NCBI GenBank assembly: GCA_009733575.1
Contig: ML769499.1
Location: 62,001-126,000 of the forward strand
Direction: 5' to 3'
Source of the DNA: Gymnopus androsaceus JB14
Taxonomy: Eukaryota > Basidiomycota > Agaricomycetes > Agaricales > Omphalotaceae
Length of the DNA: 64,000 nt
Positions within the stretch are counted from its first letter, which is position 1. Every line of letters starts with the position of its first letter. Below are positions 12,395-25,000 of the stretch, in pieces. The notes under the pieces were generated by a model that was not told where the DNA came from, did not search any database, and saw nothing but the letters and a program-made list of their open reading frames with translations. The translations under genes and the position numbers were made by a program.

Positions 12395-14135
12395 ATGTCG
12401 GGCCTTTCTGAGACAGAGCAGGCCCAGATTAATCTTTCGGTTGGAGCAGTAGTGAGTCTCTTTGAGGTAGATCTAATTTGAGGAAGCTAATGGCACTCAA
12501 CAGGTTGTCAGCAACTACCTTTCGGTTGGTTTAAGGCTCTAACCTCGCATGAATTGGGCTCAATTACTGTTATCACAAGTACTTGACGATGGGTATCGTG
12601 CTTTCTGCAAGTAAGTGCTTAAATTGACACTCGCATTCGCGGTACTTACGCGAACTTGCCTTTCACCAGCATGGACCTATTTCTCAAAGTTCCCCAACGA
12701 TAAATTGTGGTTCAAAGCCCTAGTTATTCTGTGTGTCAGCATGTGCATTGGCGACACTGTTGCAACTGGTCGGCGTCGTCATTCTATTAATATGAGCCTC
12801 GAATTAATATTTTCGCATCGGCAGGTATGTGGACTTACGACTGGGCTGTCGCAAATTACGCGAGTGAGTCTCGGGGTCTATTCTACTGGTAACTTAGTAC
12901 TAACTACCTTTGTTTCTCAGATCCTGCCGCATTGGCGTTCACCCATTGGACGCTTGCCGCTGAACCTTTCCTCTTGTGAGACAGCGGCTGTTTGTGTGGA
13001 ATGCTAGTGCTAATGATTAACTTGCAGCGGATCGTGTGGTCTCACTGTGCAGCTATTCTACGCGTGGCGCGTATGGATAATGTCCATAAGAAAGAATTGG
13101 ATTTTGCCTGCAGTGATAGGATGCCTTTCCATATCAGGCTGGTGTATGTAATTTTGCCTCCCTTCGTCTAATGAATTCGTAAAAATCCTTCCATCTTCAT
13201 AGGTATAATTTGCTGGATAGTACATACTATAGCGACACACAACCTGATCTCAGAATTCACCCTCTTCCAGTAAGTGTAGAACTTGCATCACTTAAACCAG
13301 CCGAATCGCTGATCTATCGTAGATCTCTGGGCTATATATGGTTGGGGGCTTCCATGTAAGTTGTTCTCCATTAAAATTTACAAGTACGATGGCTAAATGT
13401 TCAATAGAGGTGCAGACGTCTTGATCACTAGCTCGATGATCTACTATCTTGATCTCCGGTTTCGAATCGAGCTGCAACAAAACCGAGTTGGTTACTATAC
13501 GCCACGGTACGTTTAGTCCTGAATTTCTATCGGGGGTCTCTGCTAACTGTCCTTCTCATTAGTAGACGTTTCCGTCAACTCATCATCCGGACAGTGGAAT
13601 GTAACCTTCTCTCTCTTTTTGCTCAAACCATCGCCATTGGTCTGTTCAATCGTAGCAGCATCGGATTTTACTTTGGTAAATCCGATCCACCTACGAGTTT
13701 GAAATTACTTGACCTCCTTGCTAGTCACTACAAATATGATGCTCACCAAAGCTTATACATTCTCTCTACTTGTTTTTTGTACGTTTCCCTTCTTTTCTTC
13801 CCTTATTTCTCTCTCCCCAGTGTGGTTATCCTCTTCTTACTAAAGCTCGTTCCCGCAGTGAACTGTCGTCAGTCTGACAACGACCATGGGACCAGCAAAA
13901 GAGCTCGAGGGCTCTCCTTATCCAGAGGAAGAGATATCGAGTTAAATTCTCTCGGTGATAGCCACACCTGGCCAAGCACCCAGATCTCAGTTCACATCCA
14001 GTTAGTCTCTCATACTGTCATCATCCCGGTGAACCTCCGTGTCCTCACTGAACATTCTCATTTAGACAAGAAACCAGTCCCGAATGGCAAGGGCAGACAA
14101 AGGGTCTGGCGTTCAATGCAGATGGATTTATTTGA
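12395..14135 (+). CDS. DUF6534-type seven-helix membrane protein, copy B
   Basis: This is a complete multi-exon gene of the family also present at 1-992. The start is MSGLSETEQAQINLSVGAVV. Conserved blocks are LTMGIVLSASWTYFSKFPND, LWFKALVILCVSMCIGDTVA, ANPAALAFTHWTLAAEPFL, LTVQLFYAWRVWIMSIRKNW and ADVLITSSMIYYL, then RRFRQLIIRTVECNLLSLFA (family C-terminal helix region). A charged cytosolic tail follows and the protein ends QTKGLAFNADGFI with TGA at 14133-14135. At least ten short introns are needed. In other genomes the family occurs as large paralogue sets of unknown role. The predicted topology is seven helices with a cytosolic C-terminus (inference from hydrophobic blocks). Confidence 0.85.
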
Positions 14136-14369
14136 TACTCAGTATTTCCGCCAATATGACTTGAAGACTTCCACAGTTTAAATGAATGCTCGTTTCAATT
14201 GCTTCTGAACTCTTCAAGAAAAGGTATAATTGCTGCTTCAACTTCTGATCCTATATATACTTATCTGGATAATGTTTCTGGACTTGATTCGGCGTGTCGT
14301 ACGTGCACTAGGAAGTATTCAAGTCACGATATTTTACATTTTAAGAAGCTAGATATCACACAGGTTCGT

Positions 14370-14699
14370 TTACTGTGGTGATTTTACCCCATCTAACAAC
14401 CAACTCCAACACTTGGTTGAATCAGATGTTATTGTTGGACTCACAGGAGCGCATAGTTTGGCATTTATTAAATATGCGCCATAATTCGCGGTTTCCTCTT
14501 GGTCTCCTCTAGCTATAACATACTTTCTTTGGCTTTTCGCATTCGCGGCTTTTGTATGGACATTATCCGTTTTCTTCCAGGGATTCTTGGTCGGATCTAA
14601 CTTGTTCTTCAAGAAAACGTTCCAGGTATAGTCGAAGACATCTGGTTCAGCTTGGAGGTTGAAAGTAAAGCGCGATCCGATCTCAAACGCCCATTCCTC
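14370..14699 (-). CDS. unidentified exon or gene fragment
   Basis: An open minus-strand frame of about 110 codons runs from EEWAFEIGSRFTFNLQAEPD (start side near 14699) through FDYTWNVFLKNKLDPTKNPW to a stop at 14370. It reads like real protein (aromatic and charged mix, no low complexity), but I do not recognise the family and no upstream start is evident before 14699. It sits tail to tail with DUF6534 copy B and could be a fragment of a longer spliced gene or a decayed remnant. Confidence 0.3.
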   Translation of the reverse strand, partial: EEWAFEIGSRFTFNLQAEPDVFDYTWNVFLKNKLDPTKNPWKKTDNVHTKAANAKSQRKYVIARGDQEETANYGAYLINAKLCAPVSPTITSDSTKCWSWLLDGVKSPQ

Positions 14700-15039
14700 G
14701 ACTCATACTTAACAAGCTCACGTCTAGTCTTTGACCTTTTCATTCATTGAGAGTCATGAAGTACACACTCTAAAGACAGTAGGTAGCGTACATATTCGAG
14801 GAGCAAAAAATATGCAAAGGACAACGAGACACAAGAGAAAAAACAATAAACAAATTTAGGAAAAAAAAGAAAACCATTTTATGTACACTTTCCGTTGTGT
14901 CCATGTTGTCGAACAAACAATTTAGCATGGAGATAATCTTAAGGCACAAAGGCCTGCCCGTCGAGTACTATAAGCTTATCTCGCTTGGTCCCACCTTCTC
15001 TCCTGCAATTCAAGTGGTATAATGCATGCCTGCAATGAT

Positions 15040-18033
15040 CTACTGACCCTTTGCCTTGGCAGCCATCTATCGTTGTGTAAGCAATCTCGAACTCGGAAGG
15101 AAGTAAAAGGTCAAACGACGCACCAAGTTGAGAGCAGAACCAGCCTTGAACCACTCAATCTGACCCTGGTTGAAGGAGTGCGCAAGAGAGATCTCCTCCT
15201 TGGAACCATCTTCGTGCTTCAAAGCCAGAGTCAAGTTCTTGCCTGGTGCAAACGACTCGAGACCAAGGATGTCAACACGGTCGCTGGGTTTGACTTTTTC
15301 ATAATCATCGGGGTTGGCAAAGGTCAACGCAAGCATTCCCTGCTTCTTCAAGTTGGTCTCGTGAATACGGGCGAAAGACCTGACGATGATGGCCAAGCCA
15401 CCAAGGAATCTGGGCTCAAGAGCAGCGTGCTCACGAGAAGAACCTTCACCGTAGTTGTGGTCACCGATGACAACCCACTTGATGCCCTTTTCACGGTAGG
15501 CCGCAGCAACCTTAGGAACACCATCATATTCGCCGGTAAAGCTGGTTCTTGACCTTGTTTGCGGTGTTGTTCTCAGCATTGATGGCACCAATCAAGCAGT
15601 TTTCTGCGTAAAGAAAATTTTGAGAAACAGTCTAGCGTAAAGCAGCCAAATTTACTAACGAGAGATGTTTTCAAGATGTCCACGGTACTTGAGCCAAGGG
15701 CCACCGGCGGAAATGTGATCAGTTGCTGAAATACACTGAATTAGCAGTCTGAAGAGATCGAAGACCAAGTTCTGGACTCACTGCACTTGCCCGCAACTTT
15801 GATAAGGACAGGGAGGTCAGAGGGAGTTTTTCCGTCCCAGGGCGCAAAAGGCTTCAACAGTTGGAGACGGTCACTCTTGGGGTCGACGGCGACGGCGACG
15901 CTGGCACGGTCTTGTGGAGGAGGCTGGAAAGTGTCCTGTCCCGGGTCGTAACCGCGAGGGGGAAGCTCGTTACCGTTAGGCTGGGAAAACTTGAAGGGCT
16001 TGCCGTCAGAGCCAGTAAGAGAATCGGTCATTGGGTTGAATGTAAGGGAGCCACCGAAAGCCATAGCTGTGACGATGTCGGGAGAAGCGACGAACGCGTG
16101 AGTAGCGGGATTCGCGTCGTTACGTCCGGTAAAGTTACGGTTGTAGGAGGTGATGACTATAGACGCAAATGTTATGAGTTGATCTCAAACTAAATGGAAA
16201 GAAAAAGGTACTTGAGTTGGCTTCGCCCTTCTTAACATCCTGCCTGTCCCACTGTCCAATACAGGGTCCACAAGCATTGGCCAACACGAGACCACCGACA
16301 CTCTCAAAAGCACCAATCTGACCATCACGCTCAATGGTAGCCCGGACTTGTTCAGAGCCAGGAGTGATAGTGAACTTGCTCTTCAATTCTAGACCGTGGG
16401 CAGCGGCTTCCTTGACGATGGAAGCAGAGCGGGACATGTCCTCGTAGGAAGAGTTGGTGCAAGATCCAATGAGAGCGACTTTGAGTTCCTCGGGCCAGTT
16501 GTTCTTCTTCGCTTCCTCGGCAAATTTGGAAAGAGGAGTAGCGAGGTCAGGAGTGAAAGGACCGTTGATGTGAGGCTCGAGCTCCGAAAGGTTCTATGAA
16601 GAAAGACGAGTTGAAAAATAAGTCCGGAAATAATAAAACCAACGCACAATTTCAATCATTTGGTCGTAGTCGGCATTTTCGTCGGCCTTTAAGTTATGCG
16701 AGAACTGTTGAGCATACTTGGCAATGTCACCACGCTTGGTAGCGTTCAAGTAGTCGGTCATACGGTGGTTGAAAGGGAAGAGCGAAGTCGTAGCACCGAT
16801 TTCAGCACCCATGTTACAGATCGTGGCCATACCAGTGCAAGACAGGGATTCGACACCAGGTCCGGTGTACTCAACGATGGCGCCAGTTCCACCTTTGACA
16901 GTAAGAATCCCTGCGACCTTGAGAATAACATCTAAATCGAACATGAATAAAGAGCGGGGAAAAGTATAGAGTGAGGCGTACCCTTGGGCGTGGTCCAGCC
17001 GCCAATTTTACCCGTCAAGTTGACACCAATGACCTTGGGGCACTTGAGCTCCCAAGGAATATTTGCCATAACGTCAACTGCATCAGCACCTACTCAACTA
17101 CGTCAGTAAAGATATCATATCACGGATAGGCAAGACTCACCGCCGACACCACAAGCGACCATACCAAGACCTCCAGCGTTGGGAGTGTGCGAGTCCGTAC
17201 CAATCATAAGACCACCGGGGAAAGCGTAGTTTTCAAGGATGATCTGATGAATGATACCTGAACCGGGTTTCCAGAAACCAAGACCATACTAAGACGACGG
17301 AATGGGTTAGTAGGTCGCGAAAGACGCGAAAGACTACCTTACCTTGGCAGTAGCAGTAGCCAAAAAGTCGTAAACCTCCTTGTTGATGTCAACAGCTCTA
17401 GCCAAATCCTTTACTCCTCCAACTTGAGCTTCGATTAAACTAAAAAGCGAATTTTTGTGAGATAATACTGTATAGGAATTGAAAACAAAGATTTACTGAT
17501 CGCAGTGCACAGTGCTGGGGACCGCAACTGTATCAATCCCTGCAGACATGAATTGCAAGAGAGCCATCTGAGGAGTGTACCAGTAAGTGACTTCGTACGC
17601 GGAAGAAGAAGAATCCAGAGATTACCTGTGCAGTAGCATCTTGACACGCAACACGCTGAAACTCAAGGTCAATAAAAGAGAAACATAACGAAAACGCGAC
17701 GCGCACATCAGGCCTGAGCTTCAGGTAGCTAACACCTCGCTCGATCTCTTGGCCATGAGGGTCGTCGAGATGACCATACACAATCTTTTCAGACAAAGTC
17801 AAAGGGCGCTGAAGTCTGCGAAATAATGAGAGTTTCAATTATGTTGGAAGAACAGAAAATTACCTGTCACGGACAACGGCGAGGTTGTCCTCAATTCGCT
17901 GATAGTTGATATACGCGCCTTTCTCGAGGGGCGACATTGGAACTTTGGTGTCACCTATTCTAGGCGCAGCGGTGGCCATCCCAGCAGCCAGCCGCCGCAG
18001 AGCGTGTGCGGTACGATTAGTGAGGTTGAACAT
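15040..18033 (-). CDS. ACO1-like: aconitate hydratase, mitochondrial (one frame break)
   Basis: Aconitase interconverts citrate and isocitrate with a [4Fe-4S] cluster. The start at 18033 gives [20 protein letters not shown], a typical presequence. Conserved blocks include [63 protein letters not shown] and [15 protein letters not shown]. Cluster ligand segments are [11 protein letters not shown] (about 16441-16476) and [11 protein letters not shown] (about 16247-16275). [31 protein letters not shown] and [14 protein letters not shown] follow, and the end is MAAKAKGQ after a last intron (stop 15040-15042). About nine introns are required. An extra base at 15541, just before FTGEY, breaks the frame; otherwise the gene looks complete. 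Confidence 0.92.
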
Positions 18034-19410
18034 CGTCAGAGACGACGAGCAAGGTTGGAAAAAATGAAGATGGAAGTAAGCGTCAGAGATGACCTTGTTC
18101 CGGTATCTGCCTTTCCTTTTATCTGCACGTGAATTCGTGCCGAGGCAGTAGCCAATCAGGGTGCACGCGTTACACGCAGGCCGCAAGTTGTCCCGCTCAA
18201 ATACCGCACAACATATCCGTCTCAGTCGCTTCAGTTCCTCAATATGTACCCGGTGGACTAAGATCCACTTACTGTGCAGCGGGACTCTCCCTCAAACTGG
18301 CGATCGAATTTTTCTTTCGGCCGATTAACCGGCTGCAGCATGCGCTGTGTGCTATCAATAGATTCAATTCTTCAAGCTCCGTACCTCATTAGCTACCCAG
18401 CGATAGGAGGTCCATCGTTCAGTCTCGAGGTTAACGCAATTAGAATACGTTCATTTATTGTTATTAACAACTCGATGTCGAGACTTGGAAGGCTGAGCGC
18501 GTAAAAAATTTACGATGTTGAAAGAGTTCAATGGCCACTCGGAATACAAGATGGGCAAGGAGAAATGGAAGGCCTGAGGAAAAGTTTGCGCATCGGAGGT
18601 CAAAGCTAGGGATTTTATCTCCAATTGTGGGGTATCAACCGAGCGATCTCTATTTTGTTGATGGAGTTTAACTTTAGTAAGTATGAAATGGATTCATTCA
18701 ATTGTACCAGCGGTGCCTGTTATAATGAAATTTATGTCCAGGCTTGAGGGTGTTGAGCTTGAGGCTTGAGTTTGGCTAGACATAGGTTCATGCCATAGCG
18801 AAGCTAGTAGCTCACAAGTATGTATTGTATGTAGAGCTAGAGCTCACCGCAGCACGACATTGATTAGACTCGAACCACTCCCTGCTGCAGAGCTTCGCTG
18901 GCGCCTTTGATCGACTGTCATCAAGGTGTCAACACCGAAGCTACTGGCTCGAGTCTAGACATTGATGACTACATATCTATCGATCTATGGCCCGTTGGCT
19001 TGCATCATACAGTATAATATGGTCTAAACAGTTCACTCATCGCTTGACGACACCTCTGGTCAGGCTTCAGACGTAAGACGGCGACACCAAAAGCAACCCG
19101 TTCTTTCAGGTTGGTGGGGAACGCCTTCCAGGCCCGTAGAACATGCAGACATTGTTTGGGAAAATTATAAACACTTACATGGCGGACTGGATAAAGTTTT
19201 CGCGCTAGAATTTAACATTGACAGCAAACTCCAAAGACCAGTTACTTGCATACAGAAATGGGGAAAGAAGAAAAGACAACTACTACACATGGAAAATTAA
19301 AGCAGTTGAATTAACTTGAAAGATTATTACATCGCCGCCCCAGCACTTGTTTGTTTATTTTGTCCATTTATCCAACTGACAGAACAAAATAAAACCTACC
19401 CTAAATCCAC
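18034..19410. other. intergenic between aconitase and PMA1-like, with an imperfect hairpin
   Basis: About 1.4 kb without a recognised gene. It contains the aconitase promoter side and, at roughly 18858-18970, an imperfect inverted repeat (CATTGATTAGACTCGAACCA against the complement of TGGCTCGAGTCTAGACATTG). The stretch next to 19411 is AT-rich, fitting a 3' UTR for the minus-strand PMA1-like gene. Confidence 0.5.
18152..18156 (+). promoter_or_regulatory. CCAAT box upstream of aconitase
   Basis: CCAAT (in GCCAATCAGG) lies about 120 bp upstream of the aconitase start codon. In fungi the Hap2/3/5 complex binds CCAAT and, with HapX, represses iron-cluster genes such as aconitase under iron starvation. 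That link is known for other fungi and is only inferred here from one pentamer. Confidence 0.35.
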
Positions 19411-21790
19411 TCATCTATGCAGCAGCAGTTCGACTAGGATGGTTTGACCAATGTTATGCATCTGATGACTGCTGAAGCGTTGCAGCTCATCCGGCTTGAT
19501 CGAAACACGTCCACCAAACCCAACCTTGACGCGCAGCACGCTTGATGAGCGAAACATGTTAGAGTACAGCGATTCGTGGATCGATGCAGCACGGGAGATG
19601 GTATGTGTTATTGGAACGCCTTCAGATGATTCCGAAGTAGCACGATGCGCAGCGGCTTCGTGGCGTTCACAGAGGTACTTGATAACGGTGTACTTCATCG
19701 CAAACTTGATCCAGTCGAGAGGAACAAACCAGATAATATTCTAAACAAAGATGAGTTAGCTTTTGATTCACATTGCAGCCACTAAAACGCATACCCAGAC
19801 CCAGACAATTCCAATCCATCCTCCGTCAACACCGTGCATGTCGGTGAAGCCCTAGTTACCAAAGGCAGCAATGATTGATGAAATGAGCTGAGCGATACAA
19901 AAGGCGCCATCAGTGCATAGGACGGCCGCTCCATGAAGAAGAATCCATGCGAACGGGTGACGAAGATCAAAGCCTGCGAGATGATAGCAACCTGGAGGTA
20001 GACGATAGCATGAAGCTGCTCGTCGTTGGCCTGGAGCTGGACAGGGTGAGTCAAGAGGGTGACACTGAACTTGTCCTGGAAGAAAGTCGTCTCCGTTAAT
20101 GAGCACAACAAGTACGACACTGCAACATATCAGTTTGAGCTCCAGCCAGAAAAACAAACAAGTCACGTCGACAAAGTCAGGTAGAGACCATATGCAACAG
20201 CATATGCGAAAATCTCAGGTCAAGTCCCAACTATCCGGAGTATTCGAGGGCAAAACACGGTCAACGGATAGGGTTCATGATGGTACCGTCGTTAAGAAGA
20301 GCGATGATAAGAACCATGAAAGGAGGGAAATCGAATTGATAAACCCATGCAAGAATGGCGAAACAGACGACAATACGGATGGTAACAGCGCAAGCGTAGA
20401 TGGCATAGTTCCTCATACGCTGGAAGATGATACGAGAACCACGGATGGCGTGCACATGGTTGAAAGACCGGGCTCAGTAAGGACAATGTCAGCAGCCCCA
20501 CGGGCAGCGTCGGTGGCACCCTCGACAGCTAATACCGACGTTGGCACGAGAGAGAGCGGGGGCGTCGTTGGCTCCATCACCAGTCATGGCACACAGATGA
20601 CCGAGACCCTGGAGACGCTTGACGATCTCATACTTGTGCTCGGGGAACACACCAGCGAAACCGTCAGCATCCATAATCATCTCGTCAAGAGAGGCGTGCT
20701 TGCTACCCGGAGCGGGACCGTCCTTGAGTACCTTGGCAGGATACATATGGTCACCCAAACCCAGACGACGTCCCGTCTCTTTTGCAATAGCAAGCTGGTC
20801 ACCTGTTACCATCTTGACTTTGACCCCGAGCGATAACGCGTCGTCAATAGTCTGCTTGGTGTCTTCACGAGGAGGGTCGAAGATGGCCAGGAGACCGATA
20901 AGCTCGAAATCGTTGCCTTCAGCTTCATGATCATCACCGTCAAGCTCTTCATAAGCGACAGCGAGTGCACGAAGACCACGAGTAGCGTACTCTTCAACAT
21001 CGGCCTCGAGTCTGTTCTCGAGATCATCCGACTTGTTACGAGAACAGAGTTCGATAATGATACCGGTCATACCCTTGGTGACACGTTTGAGTTTACCAGA
21101 AGACTCCTCACGGTAGGTGATTTCTGTACGCTTGTCAACAGGGTTGAACGGCTTGAAATCGACCAGCTTTATGCCAGCACGAGCCTTTGAAACATCGCCG
21201 AGGGCAGCGACAACCGAGGCATCGATCGCATCCTGGTTCTCAGTACGGGACGCGTAGGCAGCGAAAAGGACAACCTCGTCCGCTGAGAAGGGGCCGTAGG
21301 TACGGATAGTGTTTCGGTCGATGGTGAGCTTGTTGGTGGTGAGGGTACCAGTCTTGTCGGAACAGAGAATGGTGACACCAGCCAATTCTTCGATGGCGGT
21401 GATACGAGTGACGATGGCCTTGTGCTTTGCAAGCTGCTGAGCACCGACGGCAAGAGTGACGGACAAGACGGTGGGCATCGCAATAGGGATAGCACCGATC
21501 AAAAGCACCAAGATGTTGTTGAGACCGCGGCGATAGGTGTAATGGAAGCGGGGATAGAGAACAAGAATATCTAAAATGACGAAAATACCAATGGAAACGA
21601 GACAGAAGGATCCGATTTGAGCGAGAATCTTGTGCAAGTGACCAGTGGTATCATCGTCCTGGCCGACGAGCGATTCAGCGATCAAAGAAAGTGTTGGCAC
21701 AGTAGATGACGATACTCTGCCTCACCCTGCTTGCAAGTGAAACCACTACAATGTCATTACAGTAGTGACAAGAGATACACAGATCTGTCT
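19411..21790 (-). pseudogene. PMA1-like: plasma-membrane H+-ATPase (PMA1 type), N-terminally truncated and frameshifted
   Basis: P-type proton pumps energise the fungal plasma membrane. Recognisable from about 21770 downwards are TCKQGEAE, SLVGQDDDTTGHL, the phosphorylation site CSDKTGTLTTNK (about 21335-21370), TENQDAIDASVVAALGD, KMVTGDQLAIAKETGRRLGL and MTGDGANDAPALSRA. Then come [57 protein letters not shown] and the regulatory tail SSEGVPITHTISRAASIHES. The first ~200 residues, including the A-domain TGES region, are missing, and UTP22 starts only 260 bp away on the other strand. One-base shifts occur at about 20525, 20470, 20275, 19910 and 21710. A 403-codon core stays open. Confidence 0.8.
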
Positions 21791-22051
21791 CTAAATCAAT
21801 TCTGGTCGAATAAGTCTTCTGCACGAAGTTGAGTAGACGAATCATTAGCACGAGCTATGGGGAGATGGTCACCAGAACGATTATAGAAAAGACGCCCAGC
21901 GTGGCTGTGTCGAATTTCGGCTAAGCGCTCTAGATCTTTTTTCTTTTCGCTCAATCACTCGCGCCCAGCTACGATCTCGCGACTCTCATCCCAACTTACT
22001 GCGAACGACACGAAACGACGCAAAATACACGCCGAAAAATCGCGTTCTTTC

Positions 22052-25000
22052 ATGCCGTCGATATTACAAAAGCGAAAAAGGAACGGGGATGCAGCAGCGA
22101 AGCAGAACAATAAGGTATGCATACCAACTCGATTAACTGGGATTTGTAATTGAATCTAGTCTATAGCTCCGCAAAGTGAGCGTGGAAGCAGAAACTGTAC
22201 CTGCTTCGATATCCAGAGGTTCCGAGGACGAGTTGGAGGAAGAGGAAAAGGAAGAAGACTCGGATGATGATATGAACGGCGCCTCCAACTCACACTCACC
22301 TTCTAAAACCCTTCCACTCTCCCTCTCGCAAATCCAGTCCCTCAAATCCACAGCAGACTTGTACCGATCCAATACATTCAAGTTGCAGATCGATGCGTTG
22401 TTACCTAATATTAGGCCGTCATCCTCGACTTCGTCGTCGCTAACCACGTTCCTGTACACCCTCCACACATTCCTCACCTCGTTACCGGATGTACAGGGTT
22501 TTAGTCCGGTAGAAGGGAAGAGGAGACTGGAGGATGGCGAGGCACTTACGGAAACGGATATTGGAACTATACCCAAGCTTACTACGACTAAAACAAAGGA
22601 TAAGTCCAAGGCCAAGTCTCGATCTACGAGAGAAAAGCCTGGTCTTATCCCCGTGCATGTTCCTTACCCTCTTCCACACCCTACACCCACGACCCAATGG
22701 ACCGTTGGGTTCAAAAAGCCTCAACCGGAGGGTGTAGTGCTTACCGGGAGTTGGGCGACGGGGACGGGCGTCATGGCGAAAGGGAAGTGCTCGTATAGTG
22801 TGGACATTGCTGTTGAGATGCCTGATGTGAGTGCACTAGACTTGTATTTTGTAGGTATCTAATGCTTTATAGTCCCTCTTCCAAGAAAAGGACTACCTTA
22901 ATTCTAGATTTCTCCACAAAAAGGCTTTTTATCTCGCCTGTATAGCCAGTGCGATCGTTAACAGCTGGTGATAATGGCTTGGGATTGCCCCTTAACGTAG
23001 GCTACGCATACACAAATGACGATCCGAGGTTGATCAAATTGGTTTTGGAACCTGTTGGTGCGTTTACTTTTTTACTTTTACTTTTACTTTTTACTTTTTG
23101 TTCTTTTTGCAAGAATCGTTCACGAAGCTAACTCTCCTTACAGACTCCTCGAAACTCTCCAAGTCTGGAATCCGAATCTTCCTCATCCCCGTGGTATCCC
23201 CGACTTCGGCTTTTGGAGTTGCTTGTTTAGGGTCACCTTCTGCAGGTCTAGGGAACGGGAAGCTAGGCAAGTTGATCCCTACAAGAGGGAATCTTCGCGT
23301 GACTGCCTCCTCCTCCAACTCAACAACAAACCAACAAGAAGACGGCAACTCCCTTACTCCGTTGTACAACACCGCCCTCCTCCGCTCATTCACCCCGTTA
23401 CCGCATTTGCTCGCTACGCATGAGGCCGTGAACAGTACTTCCCTCCCTGCTTCAGGTGATGAAGGGACGTCGTCATTCCGCGACGCACTGGCTCTACTAA
23501 GGGTATGGGCTGGACAGAGGGGGTTTGTGGGCAGTTTGCTGGATGGCGACGGAAGGAGAAACATGCGTGAGAGGCTTCACTCACTCCCAAGGTCCCTTCT
23601 GGAATGCGCTAGTGTTCTTGGTTGTTTTTGGGGCGGAACCTGAACCTTCCGCCAAGGGAAAGGGAAGTACACGCAGGAAGCCTCTCGGCAAAGGTCTATC
23701 CTCGTATCAGCTCTTTAGAGGCGTCTTGGATTTTTTGGGTATGTCCTCTTCACTCGTCTGTTCATTGCCTAATTATCTTCCATTCTATTAGCCTCACACG
23801 ACTGGGAGAACGATCCGATTTTTGTCAAGGTTGATGCTGGAAGAGGTGGTCATTTGGTAGATCCTGTCATTTCGCATACCAACTCGGACTGATTATGCTA
23901 GTAGTTCCCCCCATCTTCCTACACCTCACTCGGAGGGGGAGCAATATTTGTCGACTCGACATCAATGATAAACCTACTCGCGGGCGTCCCGGTTGGGGCG
24001 TTGAAGTTGGTGAGTCGCTGGTAGTATGGATTTGTTTTCTCATCTCTAATATATTTCTACTTGCTACGCAGTTGAGTGCGGACGCACAAAGGACACTAGA
24101 TGTACTTGATCGCAACGCCAATGCTTCTGCGTTGGAATCCCCGACAACAAGCAACCCTTTCCCAGAAGTATTCCTCAAGGATCAAACAGATCTACAAACG
24201 AGGTTCGATGCTGTTGTCTGGTATGTTCTTCCTGCCTTTGCTTTCCATTCTTTAACTTCTTTCCATAGCATTGACCTATCCACACTCTCCCCCAACACCT
24301 CTCTTCTCCACAACTTCAGCCACCTCCGCGCAACTCTCGACCACGGCTCCTCCACACTCTCCCTTCTTTCCTCCATCGAGTCTATCCTCACACAGGGCTT
24401 AGGGAACCGAGTCAAGGCGTTGGTGTTGTGTGTTCCGCGGGCTAGAGTGCATGATGTGCGTACCGACGTCCAAGCTCGCTCAGCAAACGTGATCTGGATA
24501 GGGATGATATACGACCCCAAACATGCGTTTCGGCAGGTTGATTATGGGCCCGTGCCTACCTCCAACTATACCTCCTCCGAAAACCCAAGCCACGAAGGTG
24601 CTGACGGCCCCTCCACTTCTGACGCCGCTCTAGCATCCTTCCTCCACCTCTGGGGCCCAAAATCATCTCTCCGCAGATTCAAAGACGGTCGAATCCAAGA
24701 AAGCGTGGTCTGGGAGGTTACTAGTGTTGATGAAAAGGCGAGGATACCGGAGATGGTCGTGGGCTGGTTGATGCAGAGGTGGTTTGGGCTGCCGAGTGCA
24801 TCAACGCCGACGACCTCTTTCGACAAGATCGTCCGATTACCTGAAAAGGTGGGGAGATCATATACGGGAGCAGCAGTAGGAACCAAAGGCGCTTTGACGG
24901 CATTCGATGGTGTGGTCAAGGCTATACGTGAGTTATCCTCCGCCGACGCGTTACCTTTGTCGGTAATGAACATCCATCCCATCTCGGATATGGTGAGGTA

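Noticed and set aside
14815..14880. Purine-rich tract as a regulatory element
   Set aside because: Most simply the AT/purine-rich 3' flank of aconitase; no further evidence.
18858..18970. tRNA-like GGTTCGAGTC on the minus strand
   Set aside because: The T-loop-like string is not accompanied by acceptor, D or anticodon stems; it is part of an imperfect hairpin instead.
22133..22615. Open minus-strand frame rich in Ser and acidic residues
   Set aside because: Antisense shadow of the UTP22 first exons.
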